This document shows, piece by piece, positions 27,375-37,497 of a stretch of DNA of 64,000 nt. The notes below the pieces were generated by a model. It did not search any database. It was not told the origin of the DNA and saw only the letters and a program-made list of their open reading frames with translations. How positions within the stretch are numbered: position 1 is the first letter of the stretch; each line of letters starts with the position of its first letter. The stretch lies in contig NZ_JADVOP010000003.1 in assembly GCF_016508585.1 (NCBI RefSeq), positions 92,565 to 156,564 of the forward strand, given 5' to 3'. Made by a program: the position numbers and the translations under genes. The stretch is from Acinetobacter baumannii. GTDB lineage: Bacteria; Pseudomonadota; Gammaproteobacteria; Pseudomonadales; Moraxellaceae.

Positions 27375-28487
27375 TTAATCAAATAATCGGTCAAAGAAAG
27401 ATTTTTTCTTCGGCGAAGATTTATTGTCATCGCTTTCCATTGTTGCTTGAAGTTCTTTCAACAACTCACGTTGGCGACTGGTCAAATTCACAGGTGTTTC
27501 TACTACAATACGGCAGAGTAAATCACCTTGCATGCTACTGCGCACAGGTTTTACCCCTTTACCGCGTAAACGGAACATTTTGCCAGTTTGCGTACCTTCT
27601 GGCACTTTCAAACTAACACGACCATCTAAAGTTGGAATCTCAAGTTCCTTACCCAAGGCAGCATCAGCAATGCTCACAGGAACATCCATATACAAGTCTG
27701 CCCCGTCACGTTGGAAGATGTCATGTTCACGCACAACCACTTCAACGTATAAGTCGCCAGACTGGCCATCACGGATTGCTTCGCCTTTACCTGTCAGGCG
27801 TACACGATCACCGTTATCTACACCTGCAGGGATGGTAACTTCAAGCGTTTGTTGACGATCTGAAACTCCAGAACCATGACACTTGTTACAAGGGTTTTTA
27901 ATGATTTTTCCTTGCCCACGACAAGTGCTGCAAGTCTGTTGGACTGAGAAAAACCCCTGTTGCATACGTACCTGACCTGCACCATGACAAGTCTTACACG
28001 TTTCCACATCATTCGGATTTTTTGAACCTTTGCCGTCACAGGCATCGCACGGTGCTGGTGCCGTGAAAGTAATGGTTTTTTTCACGCCTTTCACTGCTTC
28101 TTCAAGCGTTAATTCCATGACATAACGCAGGTCTGAGCCACGACGTGCACGTTGTTGACCACGACCGCCACCGCCAAAAGCACCACCGAAAATATCACCA
28201 AACTGGCTGAAAATATCTTCGGCACTGAATCCACCGCCGAAGCCGCCGCCGCCCATACCACCTTCAAAGGCATTGTGACCCATACGGTCATACATGCTAC
28301 GTTTTTCACTGTCCGAAAGCACTTCATAGGCTTCCGCACACTCTTTAAACTTTTCTTCAGCTTCGGAATTGTCAGGGTTGCGATCTGGATGATACTTCAT
28401 CGCCAACTTACGGTAGGCTTTTTTAATTTCATCATCACTAGCGGTTTTAGCAATACCTAAAACCTCATAATAATCACGTTTAGCCAT
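27375..28487 (-). CDS. dnaJ: chaperone DnaJ (Hsp40)
   Basis: The 370-residue protein has the J domain (HPD at residues 33-35) that stimulates DnaK ATPase, and a Gly/Phe-rich linker ([20 protein letters not shown]). Four CxxCxGxG zinc motifs follow: [24 protein letters not shown] and CNKCHGSG. Then come the substrate-binding domains and an acidic/Ser-rich tail. All four zinc motifs are intact. dnaK is not in the window, so the dnaKJ operon is split here, as is common in Acinetobacter. The ATG at 28485-28487 gives [11 protein letters not shown], the family start. Confidence 0.98.
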   Translation of the reverse strand: MAKRDYYEVLGIAKTASDDEIKKAYRKLAMKYHPDRNPDNSEAEEKFKECAEAYEVLSDSEKRSMYDRMGHNAFEGGMGGGGFGGGFSAEDIFSQFGDIFGGAFGGGGRGQQRARRGSDLRYVMELTLEEAVKGVKKTITFTAPAPCDACDGKGSKNPNDVETCKTCHGAGQVRMQQGFFSVQQTCSTCRGQGKIIKNPCNKCHGSGVSDRQQTLEVTIPAGVDNGDRVRLTGKGEAIRDGQSGDLYVEVVVREHDIFQRDGADLYMDVPVSIADAALGKELEIPTLDGRVSLKVPEGTQTGKMFRLRGKGVKPVRSSMQGDLLCRIVVETPVNLTSRQRELLKELQATMESDDNKSSPKKKSFFDRLFD

Positions 28488-28580
28488 GATTGGCGATGCT
28501 CCACAAAAATTTGATAATACTTCTATGCAGAGTAAATTGGGGGCGATGTTATTTTTTACAAGTTTGAAATCTAGTTTTTT

Positions 28581-28982
28581 TTAAAAAACTGCTTTTTTCT
28601 GTAAATATTTTGTAAAACCCTTAAACCAAATATTGAGTAAATATAGCCATGCTATCGCACTAAACACCACACCTGCCACCGTGCATGCCTTCACCCAGAT
28701 AAAGCTATCCCAATAGAAAAACATTAAAGGAATAAACCACAATGCAGCAAAAGCCGCTAGAATCAAAAAAATGACAGCATTGCGCATAATCCACAATGCT
28801 TGTGCATGTATCCATACCTCTGCATCATTTGCTACTGCTACCTTGCGCGCTAACCAATATGCGAGCACTGCTGTAATCACCGTAAATAATGCAAGAAACA
28901 TAAACAAATAAGAGCTCGTAATGAACTTACGATGCTGTTCTGGATTTGTTTGCCCCATGGGTGTTTTTGACCTCAAATTCAT
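28581..28982 (-). CDS. integral membrane protein, unknown function
   Basis: The 133-residue protein has three or four hydrophobic helices: SSYLFMFLALFTVITAVLAY at about 24-43, a middle pair around NAVIFLILAAFAALWFIPLM, and CTVAGVVFSAIAWLYLLN near 97-114. A short basic tail (KYLQKKAVF) follows. I do not recognise a family. The ATG at 28958 (MGQTNPEQH) is an alternative start, with GAGGT upstream, and would give 125 residues. It lies downstream of the RND operon on the minus strand's distal side and upstream of dnaJ, about 90 bp from each, and is probably its own transcript. Confidence 0.7.
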   Translation of the reverse strand: MNLRSKTPMGQTNPEQHRKFITSSYLFMFLALFTVITAVLAYWLARKVAVANDAEVWIHAQALWIMRNAVIFLILAAFAALWFIPLMFFYWDSFIWVKACTVAGVVFSAIAWLYLLNIWFKGFTKYLQKKAVF

Positions 28983-29094
28983 CGCATACTGATTGACTTA
29001 TTATGCAATGAAATTTCCTATGTTATTTTCTGTTAAAGATTAAGTGCTACTATATTGAAGTTTTCAATTTTTCGCACCTAATATTCACAACAAA

Positions 29095-32000
29095 TTATGT
29101 ATTTTCTGTAGTTTTTTTAATCTTAAACCAAGTCGCATATAGCGCAGGTAAGAAAAATAAGGTCAAAAGTGTAGCGATAATTAATCCACCCATAATCGCA
29201 ACAGCCATCGGACCAAAGAAAATACTACGCGACAACGGTATCATCGCCAAAACAGCGGCCAAGGCGGTAAGAATAATTGGACGGAAACGGCGTACCGTTG
29301 CGTCCAGAATTGCATCCCATTGATTATGTCCAGCCCGAATATCCTGCTCAATCTGATCGATCAGAATTAAAGAGTTCCGCATAATCATGCCTGACAGTGC
29401 AATCGTACCGAGCATTGCCACAAAGCCGAACGGTTTATTAAATAACAGCAGGAATAAAACCACACCAATCAAACCCAACGGCGCGGTCAAAAACACAATG
29501 AAAGAACGTGAAATACTTTTCAACTGAATCATCAAAAGCGTAAATACCACTGCCAGAAATAGGGGCATACCTGCATTCACAGACGTCTGTCCTTTGGCAG
29601 ATTCCTCCACTGTTCCACCCACTTCAACCAAATAGCCACTTGGTAAAGTTGCTCGAAGTTGATCCATTTTTTCCGCCATTTCATTCACAACGGTAGCCGG
29701 CTGTAATTTCGTTCGAATATCTGCACGTACGGTAATGGTGGGTAAACGATTGCGATGCCAAATCAAACCATCTTCAAACTTATACTGTAGTGTGGCGATC
29801 TGTGCCAAAGGTACAGTGGTGCCTTTGCTGGTCGGTACAGCCAAACTTGACAATGCTTCCACATTAATCCGTTCAGCCTGATCTCCACGGATACGTACAT
29901 CAATCAATTCACGTTTTTCACGATACTGATTGATGATCGCGCCTGAAATCGAACTGTTTAAGAAATTCGCCAAATCTTCAGAACTTACGCCCATTTGACG
30001 CGCACGATCTTGGTCGATCACTAAAGAAATGATTTTACTTTGCTCTCCCCAATCCAAATGCACATTGCCTGTATTCGGATTCTCACTCAGCAGTTGAGCA
30101 ACTTTCTGTGCTTCCTGACGTACAACAGCAACGTCTTCACCAGATACACGATACTGCAAGGGGTAACCGACTGGAGGACCATTTTCCAACAGAGACACCC
30201 TTGTCCGCACCTGTGGCAATAATTGGCGAATTTGAGTGTCTAAGGATTTACGAATTTCATCCCGATCATCCAATGATGATGCCAGCACCACAAACTGTGC
30301 AAAACTGGCCTGTGGCATTTGTTGATCAAGTGGCAAGTAAAAACGGGGAGAGCCTGTACCAACATAAGCGACATAATTATCGATGCCTTTCTGTTTGGAT
30401 AAAAAAGCTTCGACTTTTTTCACAGCATTTTCGGTTGCTGTCAGTGAAGCCCCTTCTTCTAATTTTAAATCAACCAGAATTTCTGCGCGATTTGAAGGTG
30501 GAAAGAACTGCTGTGGAACAAACTTAAACATTATCACCGACAGTACAAATACACCGACGGTAATGGAAATGACGGTTTTACGATAAGTCACACACCAGTT
30601 CACCAACTTTCTAAAGCCTTGATAAAATTTCGATTGATAGGGATCAAAATGCTCACCCACATGATGAATCACAGGTTGCGGTTCTGGCTGTTTACGCAAT
30701 CTTGCATAAAGACGCTGATACCACGGTGCTTTTTGGGCTTCTTTACTAAAATCAGGCAGTAATTTATCGCCTAAATAAGGTACAAAAATGACCGCGGCAA
30801 ACCATGAAACAACTAAAGCAATGGTCACCACCTGGAAAATCGAGCGTGTATATTCACCTGTACTTGATGCAGCTGTCGCAATCGGTAAGAAGCCTGCTGC
30901 CGTAATCAATGTCCCTGTCAGCATTGGAAATGCCGTACTGGTCCATGCAAAGCCTGCGGCTTTCATCCGACTATAACCTTGCTCCATTTTGATCGCCATC
31001 ATTTCGACGGCGATAATGGCATCATCAACCAATAGTCCGAGGGCTAAAATCAGTGCCCCTAAAGAAATTTTATGCAGACCAACATCAAACAAGTTCATCC
31101 CTGCAAAGGTCATGGCGAGCACCAATGGGATCGAAAAGGCGACCACCAATCCGGTTCGGAAACCCAAAGAGAAGAAACTCACCAATAAGACAATGATCAC
31201 GGCCTCAGCAAGAACTTTCACGAATTCATGAATACTACGCTGTACTGCAACAGGCTGATCTGAAACTTTTTTCAGTTCCATGCCTAAAGGTAAAGTTTTC
31301 TGTAGCGTCTGGAATTCGGTTTCCAGATTTTTACCCAAGGCAATGATGTCACCACCTTTACGCATGGACACAGCAAGACCAATACCATTTTCGCCCATAA
31401 AACGCATACGGGGCTGTGCCGGCTCGCTAAACCCCCGATAAACCTCAGCTACATCGCCCAGTTGAATGGTTTTATTTCCCACCAACAATGGCATCTTTTT
31501 CAGGTCGTCAACACTCTTTAAAGCCCCACTGACACGAATCTGAATACGGTCGGTGCCGGTTTCGAAAAATCCTGCACTGGTAACACTATTTTGTTTTGCC
31601 AAAGCTTCTTGGATTGCCGTAACCGGGACACCCATCTGCACCGCTTTGGTATTTGAAAGTTCAATCCAGATCTTTTGATCTTGTAAGCCAACCAAATTGA
31701 CTTTGCTGACATCTTTGACTCGCTGTAAGCGAAGCTGTAATCGATCGGCATACTCTTTAAGCGTGGCATAGTCGAAGTCTTTGCCTGTCAAAACATAAAT
31801 ATTTCCAAATGTGTCGCCAAACTCATCATTAAAGAATGGACCTTGAACACCAGCAGGTAACTGGGTTTTGATGTCACCGACTTTTTTACGTACTTGGTAC
31901 CAAACATCCGGAATTTGACTGGACTTCAAAGAGTCCTTTGCCATAAACATGACCATAGACTCACCGGGACGAGAGTATGCCATGATCTTGTCATACAGCC

Positions 32001-32247
32001 CTGTGCTCATGAGCTCCTTTTCAACCTTGTCGGTGATTTGCAAAGACACTTCCTGTGCCGTTGCACCCGGCCAATAAGTTTGTACCACCATAACTTTAAA
32101 GGTAAAAGGTGGATCTTCACTTTGAGACAGTTTGGAATAAGAAAATAACCCGACAATTCCCAGCAAAATCATAAAATAAAGTACTAAGCCTTTATTTTTA
32201 AGTGCCCATTCGGACAAATTAAAGGAGTTAAATAGACTCATGATCAT
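29095..32247 (-). CDS. RND multidrug efflux permease
   Basis: The 1050-residue RND pump fits the HAE1 family. It has N-terminal helix 1, a large periplasmic loop (VQTYWPGATAQEVSLQITDK), the central RND helices with the proton-relay aspartates in LALGLLVDDAIIAVEMM, and a second half with RFRPIILTALAAVLAMIPLS. It is closer to the TriC/MdtB/VexF-like branch than to AdeB, judged by SEDPPFTFKVMVV near the N-terminus. It overlaps the upstream adaptor gene by 4 bp (ATG inside its stop), so the two are translationally coupled. No outer-membrane channel gene is linked; it probably uses a shared TolC/OprM-type channel. Confidence 0.95.
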   Translation of the reverse strand: MIMSLFNSFNLSEWALKNKGLVLYFMILLGIVGLFSYSKLSQSEDPPFTFKVMVVQTYWPGATAQEVSLQITDKVEKELMSTGLYDKIMAYSRPGESMVMFMAKDSLKSSQIPDVWYQVRKKVGDIKTQLPAGVQGPFFNDEFGDTFGNIYVLTGKDFDYATLKEYADRLQLRLQRVKDVSKVNLVGLQDQKIWIELSNTKAVQMGVPVTAIQEALAKQNSVTSAGFFETGTDRIQIRVSGALKSVDDLKKMPLLVGNKTIQLGDVAEVYRGFSEPAQPRMRFMGENGIGLAVSMRKGGDIIALGKNLETEFQTLQKTLPLGMELKKVSDQPVAVQRSIHEFVKVLAEAVIIVLLVSFFSLGFRTGLVVAFSIPLVLAMTFAGMNLFDVGLHKISLGALILALGLLVDDAIIAVEMMAIKMEQGYSRMKAAGFAWTSTAFPMLTGTLITAAGFLPIATAASSTGEYTRSIFQVVTIALVVSWFAAVIFVPYLGDKLLPDFSKEAQKAPWYQRLYARLRKQPEPQPVIHHVGEHFDPYQSKFYQGFRKLVNWCVTYRKTVISITVGVFVLSVIMFKFVPQQFFPPSNRAEILVDLKLEEGASLTATENAVKKVEAFLSKQKGIDNYVAYVGTGSPRFYLPLDQQMPQASFAQFVVLASSLDDRDEIRKSLDTQIRQLLPQVRTRVSLLENGPPVGYPLQYRVSGEDVAVVRQEAQKVAQLLSENPNTGNVHLDWGEQSKIISLVIDQDRARQMGVSSEDLANFLNSSISGAIINQYREKRELIDVRIRGDQAERINVEALSSLAVPTSKGTTVPLAQIATLQYKFEDGLIWHRNRLPTITVRADIRTKLQPATVVNEMAEKMDQLRATLPSGYLVEVGGTVEESAKGQTSVNAGMPLFLAVVFTLLMIQLKSISRSFIVFLTAPLGLIGVVLFLLLFNKPFGFVAMLGTIALSGMIMRNSLILIDQIEQDIRAGHNQWDAILDATVRRFRPIILTALAAVLAMIPLSRSIFFGPMAVAIMGGLIIATLLTLFFLPALYATWFKIKKTTENT

Positions 32248-33350
32248 GCCCCTTTTTGGATAGTTACGGCACGATTTTCACGATCTATCGGTTTAATTTT
32301 TTGCTTGTCACGGAGTAAGTGAACACCGCCAACCACGACCCATTGTCCAGCATTCAAACCACTTAATACCGTGACATTGTCACGCCCATAACGACCTAAG
32401 GTTACTGAAACCCTACGAATGGTCTGATCAGGATTGACCACCCAGATATAAGCCTGATTGTTATTGGCTGAAACACTGGTGAGCGGAACACTCAAGCTGT
32501 TTTGAATATTTTGATTGAAAAACACCCGTGCACTTTGACCCAATTGAATGGCTGATTGCCCTTCTTTTAAAGCCACTTTGACGGTAAAAGTACGTGACTG
32601 ATCAGCGGCAGGCGAAATCTCACGGACATAAGCTGCAAATTTATCCTGAGGTTTTGACCACAAGGTAATCCATGCACTTTGACCCACTTTAATTTCAGAA
32701 ATTGCCTGTTCAGGAACGCCGATAACGACTTCACGATCACCATCAATTGCCAGTTGATAAGCTGCTTGACCAGCCGAAACCACTTGCCCAATTTCAATAT
32801 TACGTTGCGTAATCACTCCATTTTTATTGGCAATCAGCTGGTTATAACCCGTTTGGTTGGCACTCACATCATAGTTTGATTGTGCTTGTTTAAGACTTGC
32901 CTGCGCTGCGTCATACTGATTTTTGATAGCATCGTATTGTGAACGGCTGACTGCATTGATCGGTAACAACTGTTGGAAGCGTTTAAATTCATCCGCTGCA
33001 ACTTTGGCAGCAGATTGAGCACTTTCAAGTTGTGCTCTTGCTGAGTTCAACTGTAATTCAGCATCTTTGACATCAAGCTTTGCCAAAACCTGTCCGACCT
33101 TGACCCGATCACCAACATCGACATAGCGTGCAGTGATCTGCCCGCCAACTCGAAACGCCAATGCAGTTTGTTGACGCGCCTGCACATCGCCTGCATAGCT
33201 TTTCTGATCTTCTTGGGAAGTCAATGGTTGGGCAACCATTACCAAGGGAACCTGTTCCACTTCGGGGACTGGTTTACTACACCCCACCATGATGATACTC
33301 CACAATCCCAATAGGCTTATGATCATTAAATTTAGTCTACGCATAGGCAA
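32244..33350 (-). CDS. RND efflux periplasmic adaptor (membrane fusion) lipoprotein
   Basis: The 368-residue membrane fusion protein has a lipobox (MVGC, Cys24). The lipoyl half-motif is VDVGDRVKVGQVLAKLDVKD, the alpha-hairpin spans LNSARAQLESAQSAAKVAAD through ASLKQAQSNYDVSANQ, and the second lipoyl half is GVITQRNIEIGQVVSAGQA. A beta-barrel domain follows. It bridges the inner-membrane pump to the outer-membrane channel. It is the first gene of a two-gene operon with the permease and divergent from a TetR regulator gene by about 330 bp. Confidence 0.95.
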   Translation of the reverse strand: MPMRRLNLMIISLLGLWSIIMVGCSKPVPEVEQVPLVMVAQPLTSQEDQKSYAGDVQARQQTALAFRVGGQITARYVDVGDRVKVGQVLAKLDVKDAELQLNSARAQLESAQSAAKVAADEFKRFQQLLPINAVSRSQYDAIKNQYDAAQASLKQAQSNYDVSANQTGYNQLIANKNGVITQRNIEIGQVVSAGQAAYQLAIDGDREVVIGVPEQAISEIKVGQSAWITLWSKPQDKFAAYVREISPAADQSRTFTVKVALKEGQSAIQLGQSARVFFNQNIQNSLSVPLTSVSANNNQAYIWVVNPDQTIRRVSVTLGRYGRDNVTVLSGLNAGQWVVVGGVHLLRDKQKIKPIDRENRAVTIQKGA

Positions 33351-33620
33351 GGCTCTTATTCAAATGCTTTCTTTTTTGGAAAATACAATGAGAATTCAAG
33401 ATTTATTGATCATTCATCTGTATACAGCAAACAAAACCACACTTTGTTCTTTCTCAAGTTTTCGCTAAAATTATCTCAGTGCGCGTTAAGAATTTTGAAA
33501 ATAGTCTCTATTTTCTTGATTCGTAGTCTGCCGATTTATTTTTAGCCAATAACGCAAGCCATTGATGAAGTATCAAAATACCTTTTCGTTGCTCATTTTT
33601 TAATTAATATACTGCATGGT

Positions 33621-33631
33621 ACAATAATTGT
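33621..33631. promoter_or_regulatory. candidate TetR operator between the RND operon and its regulator
   Basis: ACAATAATTGT is a perfect 5-1-5 palindrome 50 bp upstream of the TetR start, inside the 330-bp divergent gap (33351-33680). TetR repressors of efflux pumps usually bind longer palindromes here, so this is only a candidate. Nothing else in the gap stands out. Confidence 0.3.
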
Positions 33632-33680
33632 GAATCATGTTTTGAGTAATTGACCTAATTTTGTTTTTTTGGGAATTATT

Positions 33681-34298
33681 GTGCAAACAACAGTTGGCCG
33701 TCCAAAGGACTTAGAAAAACGTAAACACATTGTAGAAGCAGCAAAAAAACTGTTTCTAAAGCTCGGCTATCACGGTTCCAGTATGAACCAGATTGCCAAA
33801 GAAGCAGGTGTGACCAAACTGACCGTATATAACCATTTTCAAGATAAAGAAACTTTATTTAGCTGCGCCATTGAAGAAACCTGCGAAGAATCGATTAATG
33901 CCCGCCCATTACGCCTCAATGCTGATAGTGATTTTTATGCACATTTTTTTCAGGCCTGCGAACTGGCGATGAGTGTCATCAATTTACCCGAAGCCATTAA
34001 ACTGGAACATTTATTATTGGAACTTGCCGCAGAAAAGAATCCATTGGCGCTGCAATTTTATAATTCGTCCCATCAGAGAATGTGTTCGGTATGGCAAGAC
34101 TTTTTTCAACAAGCCACCACCCTGCAATTTATTCAGGCAGACCAAATCGACAAACAGATCAATTTGATTTTGTCTTTATTGCTCGGTGTTCGGCATCACG
34201 AGGTCCTACTAGGAATTCGTCCAACTCCAACAGCGCAAGAAAAACAGCAAATCATCAAAGAAAGTATTGATTTATTTATGCTGAAATATAAGCCATGA
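33681..34298 (+). CDS. TetR-family repressor, probable regulator of the RND operon
   Basis: The N-terminal TetR helix-turn-helix reads AAKKLFLKLGYHGSSMNQIA, then KEAGVTKLTVYNHFQDKETL. The C-terminal part is helical and ligand-binding (QACELAMSVINLPEAIKLEH). I start at the GTG at 33681, just after GGGAA; a TTG at 33669 adds four residues. The length of 205 residues is standard. It is divergent from the adaptor-permease operon, the classical arrangement for local repressors such as AcrR, so it most likely represses that pump and itself. Confidence 0.92.
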   Translation: MQTTVGRPKDLEKRKHIVEAAKKLFLKLGYHGSSMNQIAKEAGVTKLTVYNHFQDKETLFSCAIEETCEESINARPLRLNADSDFYAHFFQACELAMSVINLPEAIKLEHLLLELAAEKNPLALQFYNSSHQRMCSVWQDFFQQATTLQFIQADQIDKQINLILSLLLGVRHHEVLLGIRPTPTAQEKQQIIKESIDLFMLKYKP

Positions 34299-34448
34299 GA
34301 GTGCTATTAAAAAACTAAATAATGTGCAATTGCTGTTTCAGGCATACTCGAAGCTGTAATACGCAAATTACCCCGAATACAACTCAATGAAAAACAAATC
34401 AAAGTCGACTTCTTGCACAGTCACTTACATACTTTTGTAGGGAGTCCC

Positions 34449-34476
34449 TTGGATTGTGATGGAATCACGTTATATT
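34449..34476 (+). promoter_or_regulatory. candidate sigma70 promoter of ppc
   Basis: TTGGAT (34449-34454) and TATATT (34471-34476) are 16 bp apart, ending about 28 bp before the ppc ATG. A GGAGAG ribosome site (34493-34498) follows. This implies a very short leader. The remainder of 34299-34448 holds nothing recognisable. Confidence 0.5.
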
Positions 34477-34504
34477 CAAGATAACAAGAATTGGAGAGTG
34501 ACAA

Positions 34505-37195
34505 ATGGTTCAACAAATTGATGCTCCACTGCGTGAAGATGTACGCTTGCTCGGAAATCTTTTAGGTGAAACCTTAAAGGAACATGCAGGACAAGATTTG
34601 TTTAATCAAATTGAACAGATTCGTGCCTTAGGCAAAGGCGCCCGTGATGGTCAAATTGAAGCAGAAAAACAACTTGAACAATTATTTTTAAATTTAAAAG
34701 ATGATGAAATTCTGCCTCTGACCCGTGCATTCTCACACTTTCTGAATTTTGCCAATATTGCAGAACAATATCATGTGGTGCGTAGCCGTCGCCAAAGTGA
34801 ATGTGATGAAAATGCACCATCACCGAATGTTTTAGATCATTTATTTACCAAGTTTAAAGATCAGCAAATTTCGACTGAAACCCTTTATAAGCAAATCTGT
34901 GAATTAAAAATTGAATTGGTCCTCACCGCACATCCAACAGAGGTCAGTCGCCGTACTTTAATTCAAAAATATGATGGGATTAATCACTGTCTTTCAACAT
35001 TTGATCAGCAAAAACTTACACCAAAACAACGTGCTGAAGTGCTGACTGATTTAAAACAATTGATTTGCTCAGCATGGCAAACGGATGAGATTCGTCAACA
35101 TCGTCCAACCCCTATTGATGAAGCCAAATGGGGCTTCACCACCATTGAACAAACGCTGTGGAATGCGGTACCCAAATTTATCCGTGAGTTGGACGATCTT
35201 GTTCAAGATAACTGTGCCCAAGCCTTACCTTTGGATATTTCACCGATTCGTTTTGCATCATGGATGGGGGGTGACCGTGATGGAAACCCAAATGTTACCC
35301 ATAACATTACCCAAGAAGTTTTGTGGTTATCTCGCTGGAAAGCTGCTGATTTATATGTTCGTGATATAGAAGATTTGCGTTGGGAGCTTTCAATTGAGGC
35401 GTATTCCAACGAATTGCATCAAGCTTTAGGCTATAGCCATCCAGAACCTTATCGTGAATATTTACGTGCAACCCGTGAACGTTTAAAAGCCACTCGTCAA
35501 TGGTTGGCGGACAAATTGCGTGGTCAGCACTCAGATGTTGACCGCAGTTTAATCATTCGCCATAAAGATGAATTATTACAGCCACTGTTGCTTTGTTACC
35601 GCTCACTCATGGCATGTAATTTGCCAGAAATTGCCAACGGCAAATTGCTCGACTTTATCTATCGTGTCAATTGCTTTGGAATTGAGTTATTGAAGCTGGA
35701 TATTCGTCAAGAATCAGGCCGTCACCGTCAAGCCATCTCTGCGATTACCGAATATCTTGGTTTGGGCAATTTTGAGACATGGACTGAACAAGCCCGTCAA
35801 AACTTCTTATTGCAAGAATTACAAAGCAAGCGCCCACTTTTACCAAAACATTTAAATGAACCTGCCAATAGCCTGATTGAACATCCTGATGTTCAAGAAG
35901 TCTTTGCAACCATGCGTACTTTGGCAGAGCAGCCCAAAGAAAGTTTGGGTGCTTACATCATTTCAATGGCGGAATATCCAAGTGATGTGTTGGCGGTACT
36001 GTTACTACAAAAAGAAGCAGGAATCGAACACCCTCTACGTGTAGTACCATTATTTGAAACCTTGAAGGATTTGGATGGTGCCGCAAATACCATGACGACC
36101 TTGTTCAATATGCATTGGTATAAACAGCATATCCAAGGCAAACATGAGGTCATGATTGGTTACTCTGACTCTGCCAAAGATGCAGGCTTTATGTCGGCAA
36201 ATTGGGCACAGTATCGTGCGCAAGAAGAGTTGACTGCAATTGCAAAACAACACGGCGTACAATTGACCCTGTTCCACGGTCGTGGCGGCTCCATCAGTCG
36301 TGGTGGTGCACCCACTCAACAGGCGCTATTTTCCCAACCACCTGGCTCAATTTCAGGTGCAATCCGAGTGACTGAACAAGGTGAAATGATCCGCTTTAAA
36401 TTCGGTTTGGAAGAAATCGCTTTACAGAATTTAGAAATTTATGCGGCTGCGACATTGGAAGCAACCTTGTTACCGCCCCCTGTGCCAAAGCAGGCATGGC
36501 GAGATTTGATGCACAATATGACCGACTTATCGGTTCAGGTGTATCGCCAGACCGTTCGGGAAAATCCTCATTTTGTAAAATATTTACGTACCGTTACACC
36601 TGAACTTGAGTTGCAAATGTTACCGCTTGGCTCACGTCCAGCGAAACGTAAAGTCAGTGGTGGAATTGAATCCTTACGCGCCATTCCTTGGGTTTTTGCA
36701 TGGACACAAATTCGTTTGATGCTTCCTGCTTGGTTGGGTACGGGAGCAGCCATCAACCAAGTGATTGATCAAGGTCAGAAAGCTGTTCTGGATGAAATGC
36801 TGGCGGAATGGCCTTATTTCCAAACCTTAATTGATATGCTGGAAATGGTGCTGTCCAAAGCAGACTCAAATATTGCCCTCTATTATGAATCGCATTTAAC
36901 TGATGATGACGATTTAAAAGTGCTTGGTGCTGAATTACGTCAACGTCTCCACGATGCTGTACAAACGCTGTTAGCAATGAAAGGTGAGTCAGAACTTCTA
37001 AGTTCCAACGAAGTGCTTGATCAAGCCATGAAAGTACGTAAACCGTATTTGTTGCCGTTACACTTACTGCAAGCTGAACTGATGAAACGACGCCGTGCTT
37101 ATTTGGCTGAACGTCAAGCTGAACATACGCCAGTAGATCATGCGCTGATGGTGAGTATTGCCGGTATTGCGGCAGGTTTGCGGAATACCGGTTAA
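34505..37195 (+). CDS. ppc: phosphoenolpyruvate carboxylase
   Basis: PPC adds bicarbonate to phosphoenolpyruvate to make oxaloacetate and refill the citric acid cycle. The 896-residue length matches E. coli (883). The first signature LVLTAHPTEVSRRT carries the catalytic His143. The second signature is FHGRGGSISRGGAPT, also catalytic, and VMIGYSDSAKDAGF is conserved. The C-terminus RNTG is the family's invariant end. The gene stands alone behind its own promoter and ribosome site, with a strong terminator after it. Confidence 0.98.
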   Translation: MVQQIDAPLREDVRLLGNLLGETLKEHAGQDLFNQIEQIRALGKGARDGQIEAEKQLEQLFLNLKDDEILPLTRAFSHFLNFANIAEQYHVVRSRRQSECDENAPSPNVLDHLFTKFKDQQISTETLYKQICELKIELVLTAHPTEVSRRTLIQKYDGINHCLSTFDQQKLTPKQRAEVLTDLKQLICSAWQTDEIRQHRPTPIDEAKWGFTTIEQTLWNAVPKFIRELDDLVQDNCAQALPLDISPIRFASWMGGDRDGNPNVTHNITQEVLWLSRWKAADLYVRDIEDLRWELSIEAYSNELHQALGYSHPEPYREYLRATRERLKATRQWLADKLRGQHSDVDRSLIIRHKDELLQPLLLCYRSLMACNLPEIANGKLLDFIYRVNCFGIELLKLDIRQESGRHRQAISAITEYLGLGNFETWTEQARQNFLLQELQSKRPLLPKHLNEPANSLIEHPDVQEVFATMRTLAEQPKESLGAYIISMAEYPSDVLAVLLLQKEAGIEHPLRVVPLFETLKDLDGAANTMTTLFNMHWYKQHIQGKHEVMIGYSDSAKDAGFMSANWAQYRAQEELTAIAKQHGVQLTLFHGRGGSISRGGAPTQQALFSQPPGSISGAIRVTEQGEMIRFKFGLEEIALQNLEIYAAATLEATLLPPPVPKQAWRDLMHNMTDLSVQVYRQTVRENPHFVKYLRTVTPELELQMLPLGSRPAKRKVSGGIESLRAIPWVFAWTQIRLMLPAWLGTGAAINQVIDQGQKAVLDEMLAEWPYFQTLIDMLEMVLSKADSNIALYYESHLTDDDDLKVLGAELRQRLHDAVQTLLAMKGESELLSSNEVLDQAMKVRKPYLLPLHLLQAELMKRRRAYLAERQAEHTPVDHALMVSIAGIAAGLRNTG

Positions 37196-37230
37196 TCCAC
37201 TCAACGTCTGGTCACTTTTTATTTCCCGTT

Positions 37231-37265
37231 CAAGAGAATGTCATTTGACATTCTCTTGAGTTTTT
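37231..37265 (+). terminator. intrinsic terminator after ppc
   Basis: CAAGAGAATGTCA (37231-37243) pairs perfectly with TGACATTCTCTTG (37246-37258), followed by TTTTT. The remaining 37266-37497 is AT-rich and holds no gene. Confidence 0.88.
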
Positions 37266-37497
37266 ATAAAAGTGCCAACTGATTCAAATATTTTAAACGA
37301 TCAATCACTTTTTTTAATCAATCAAAAAACATCTCATTTTTTCTTCCTTTTGAAACTAAATTTTTTTAATACTTTGATTTTACGTATTAACATCAATTAA
37401 TTATTTGACCAAATGGTACAAAACATCACTTTTTCCTAATAAATGCAAGCGTTTAGTTTGACTAAAATGATTAAAACTCTCGAAAAGAAAGCGTATC

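Noticed and set aside
28109..28460. Open frames on both strands over the dnaJ Gly/Phe region
   Set aside because: They come from the biased GGN codons of dnaJ.
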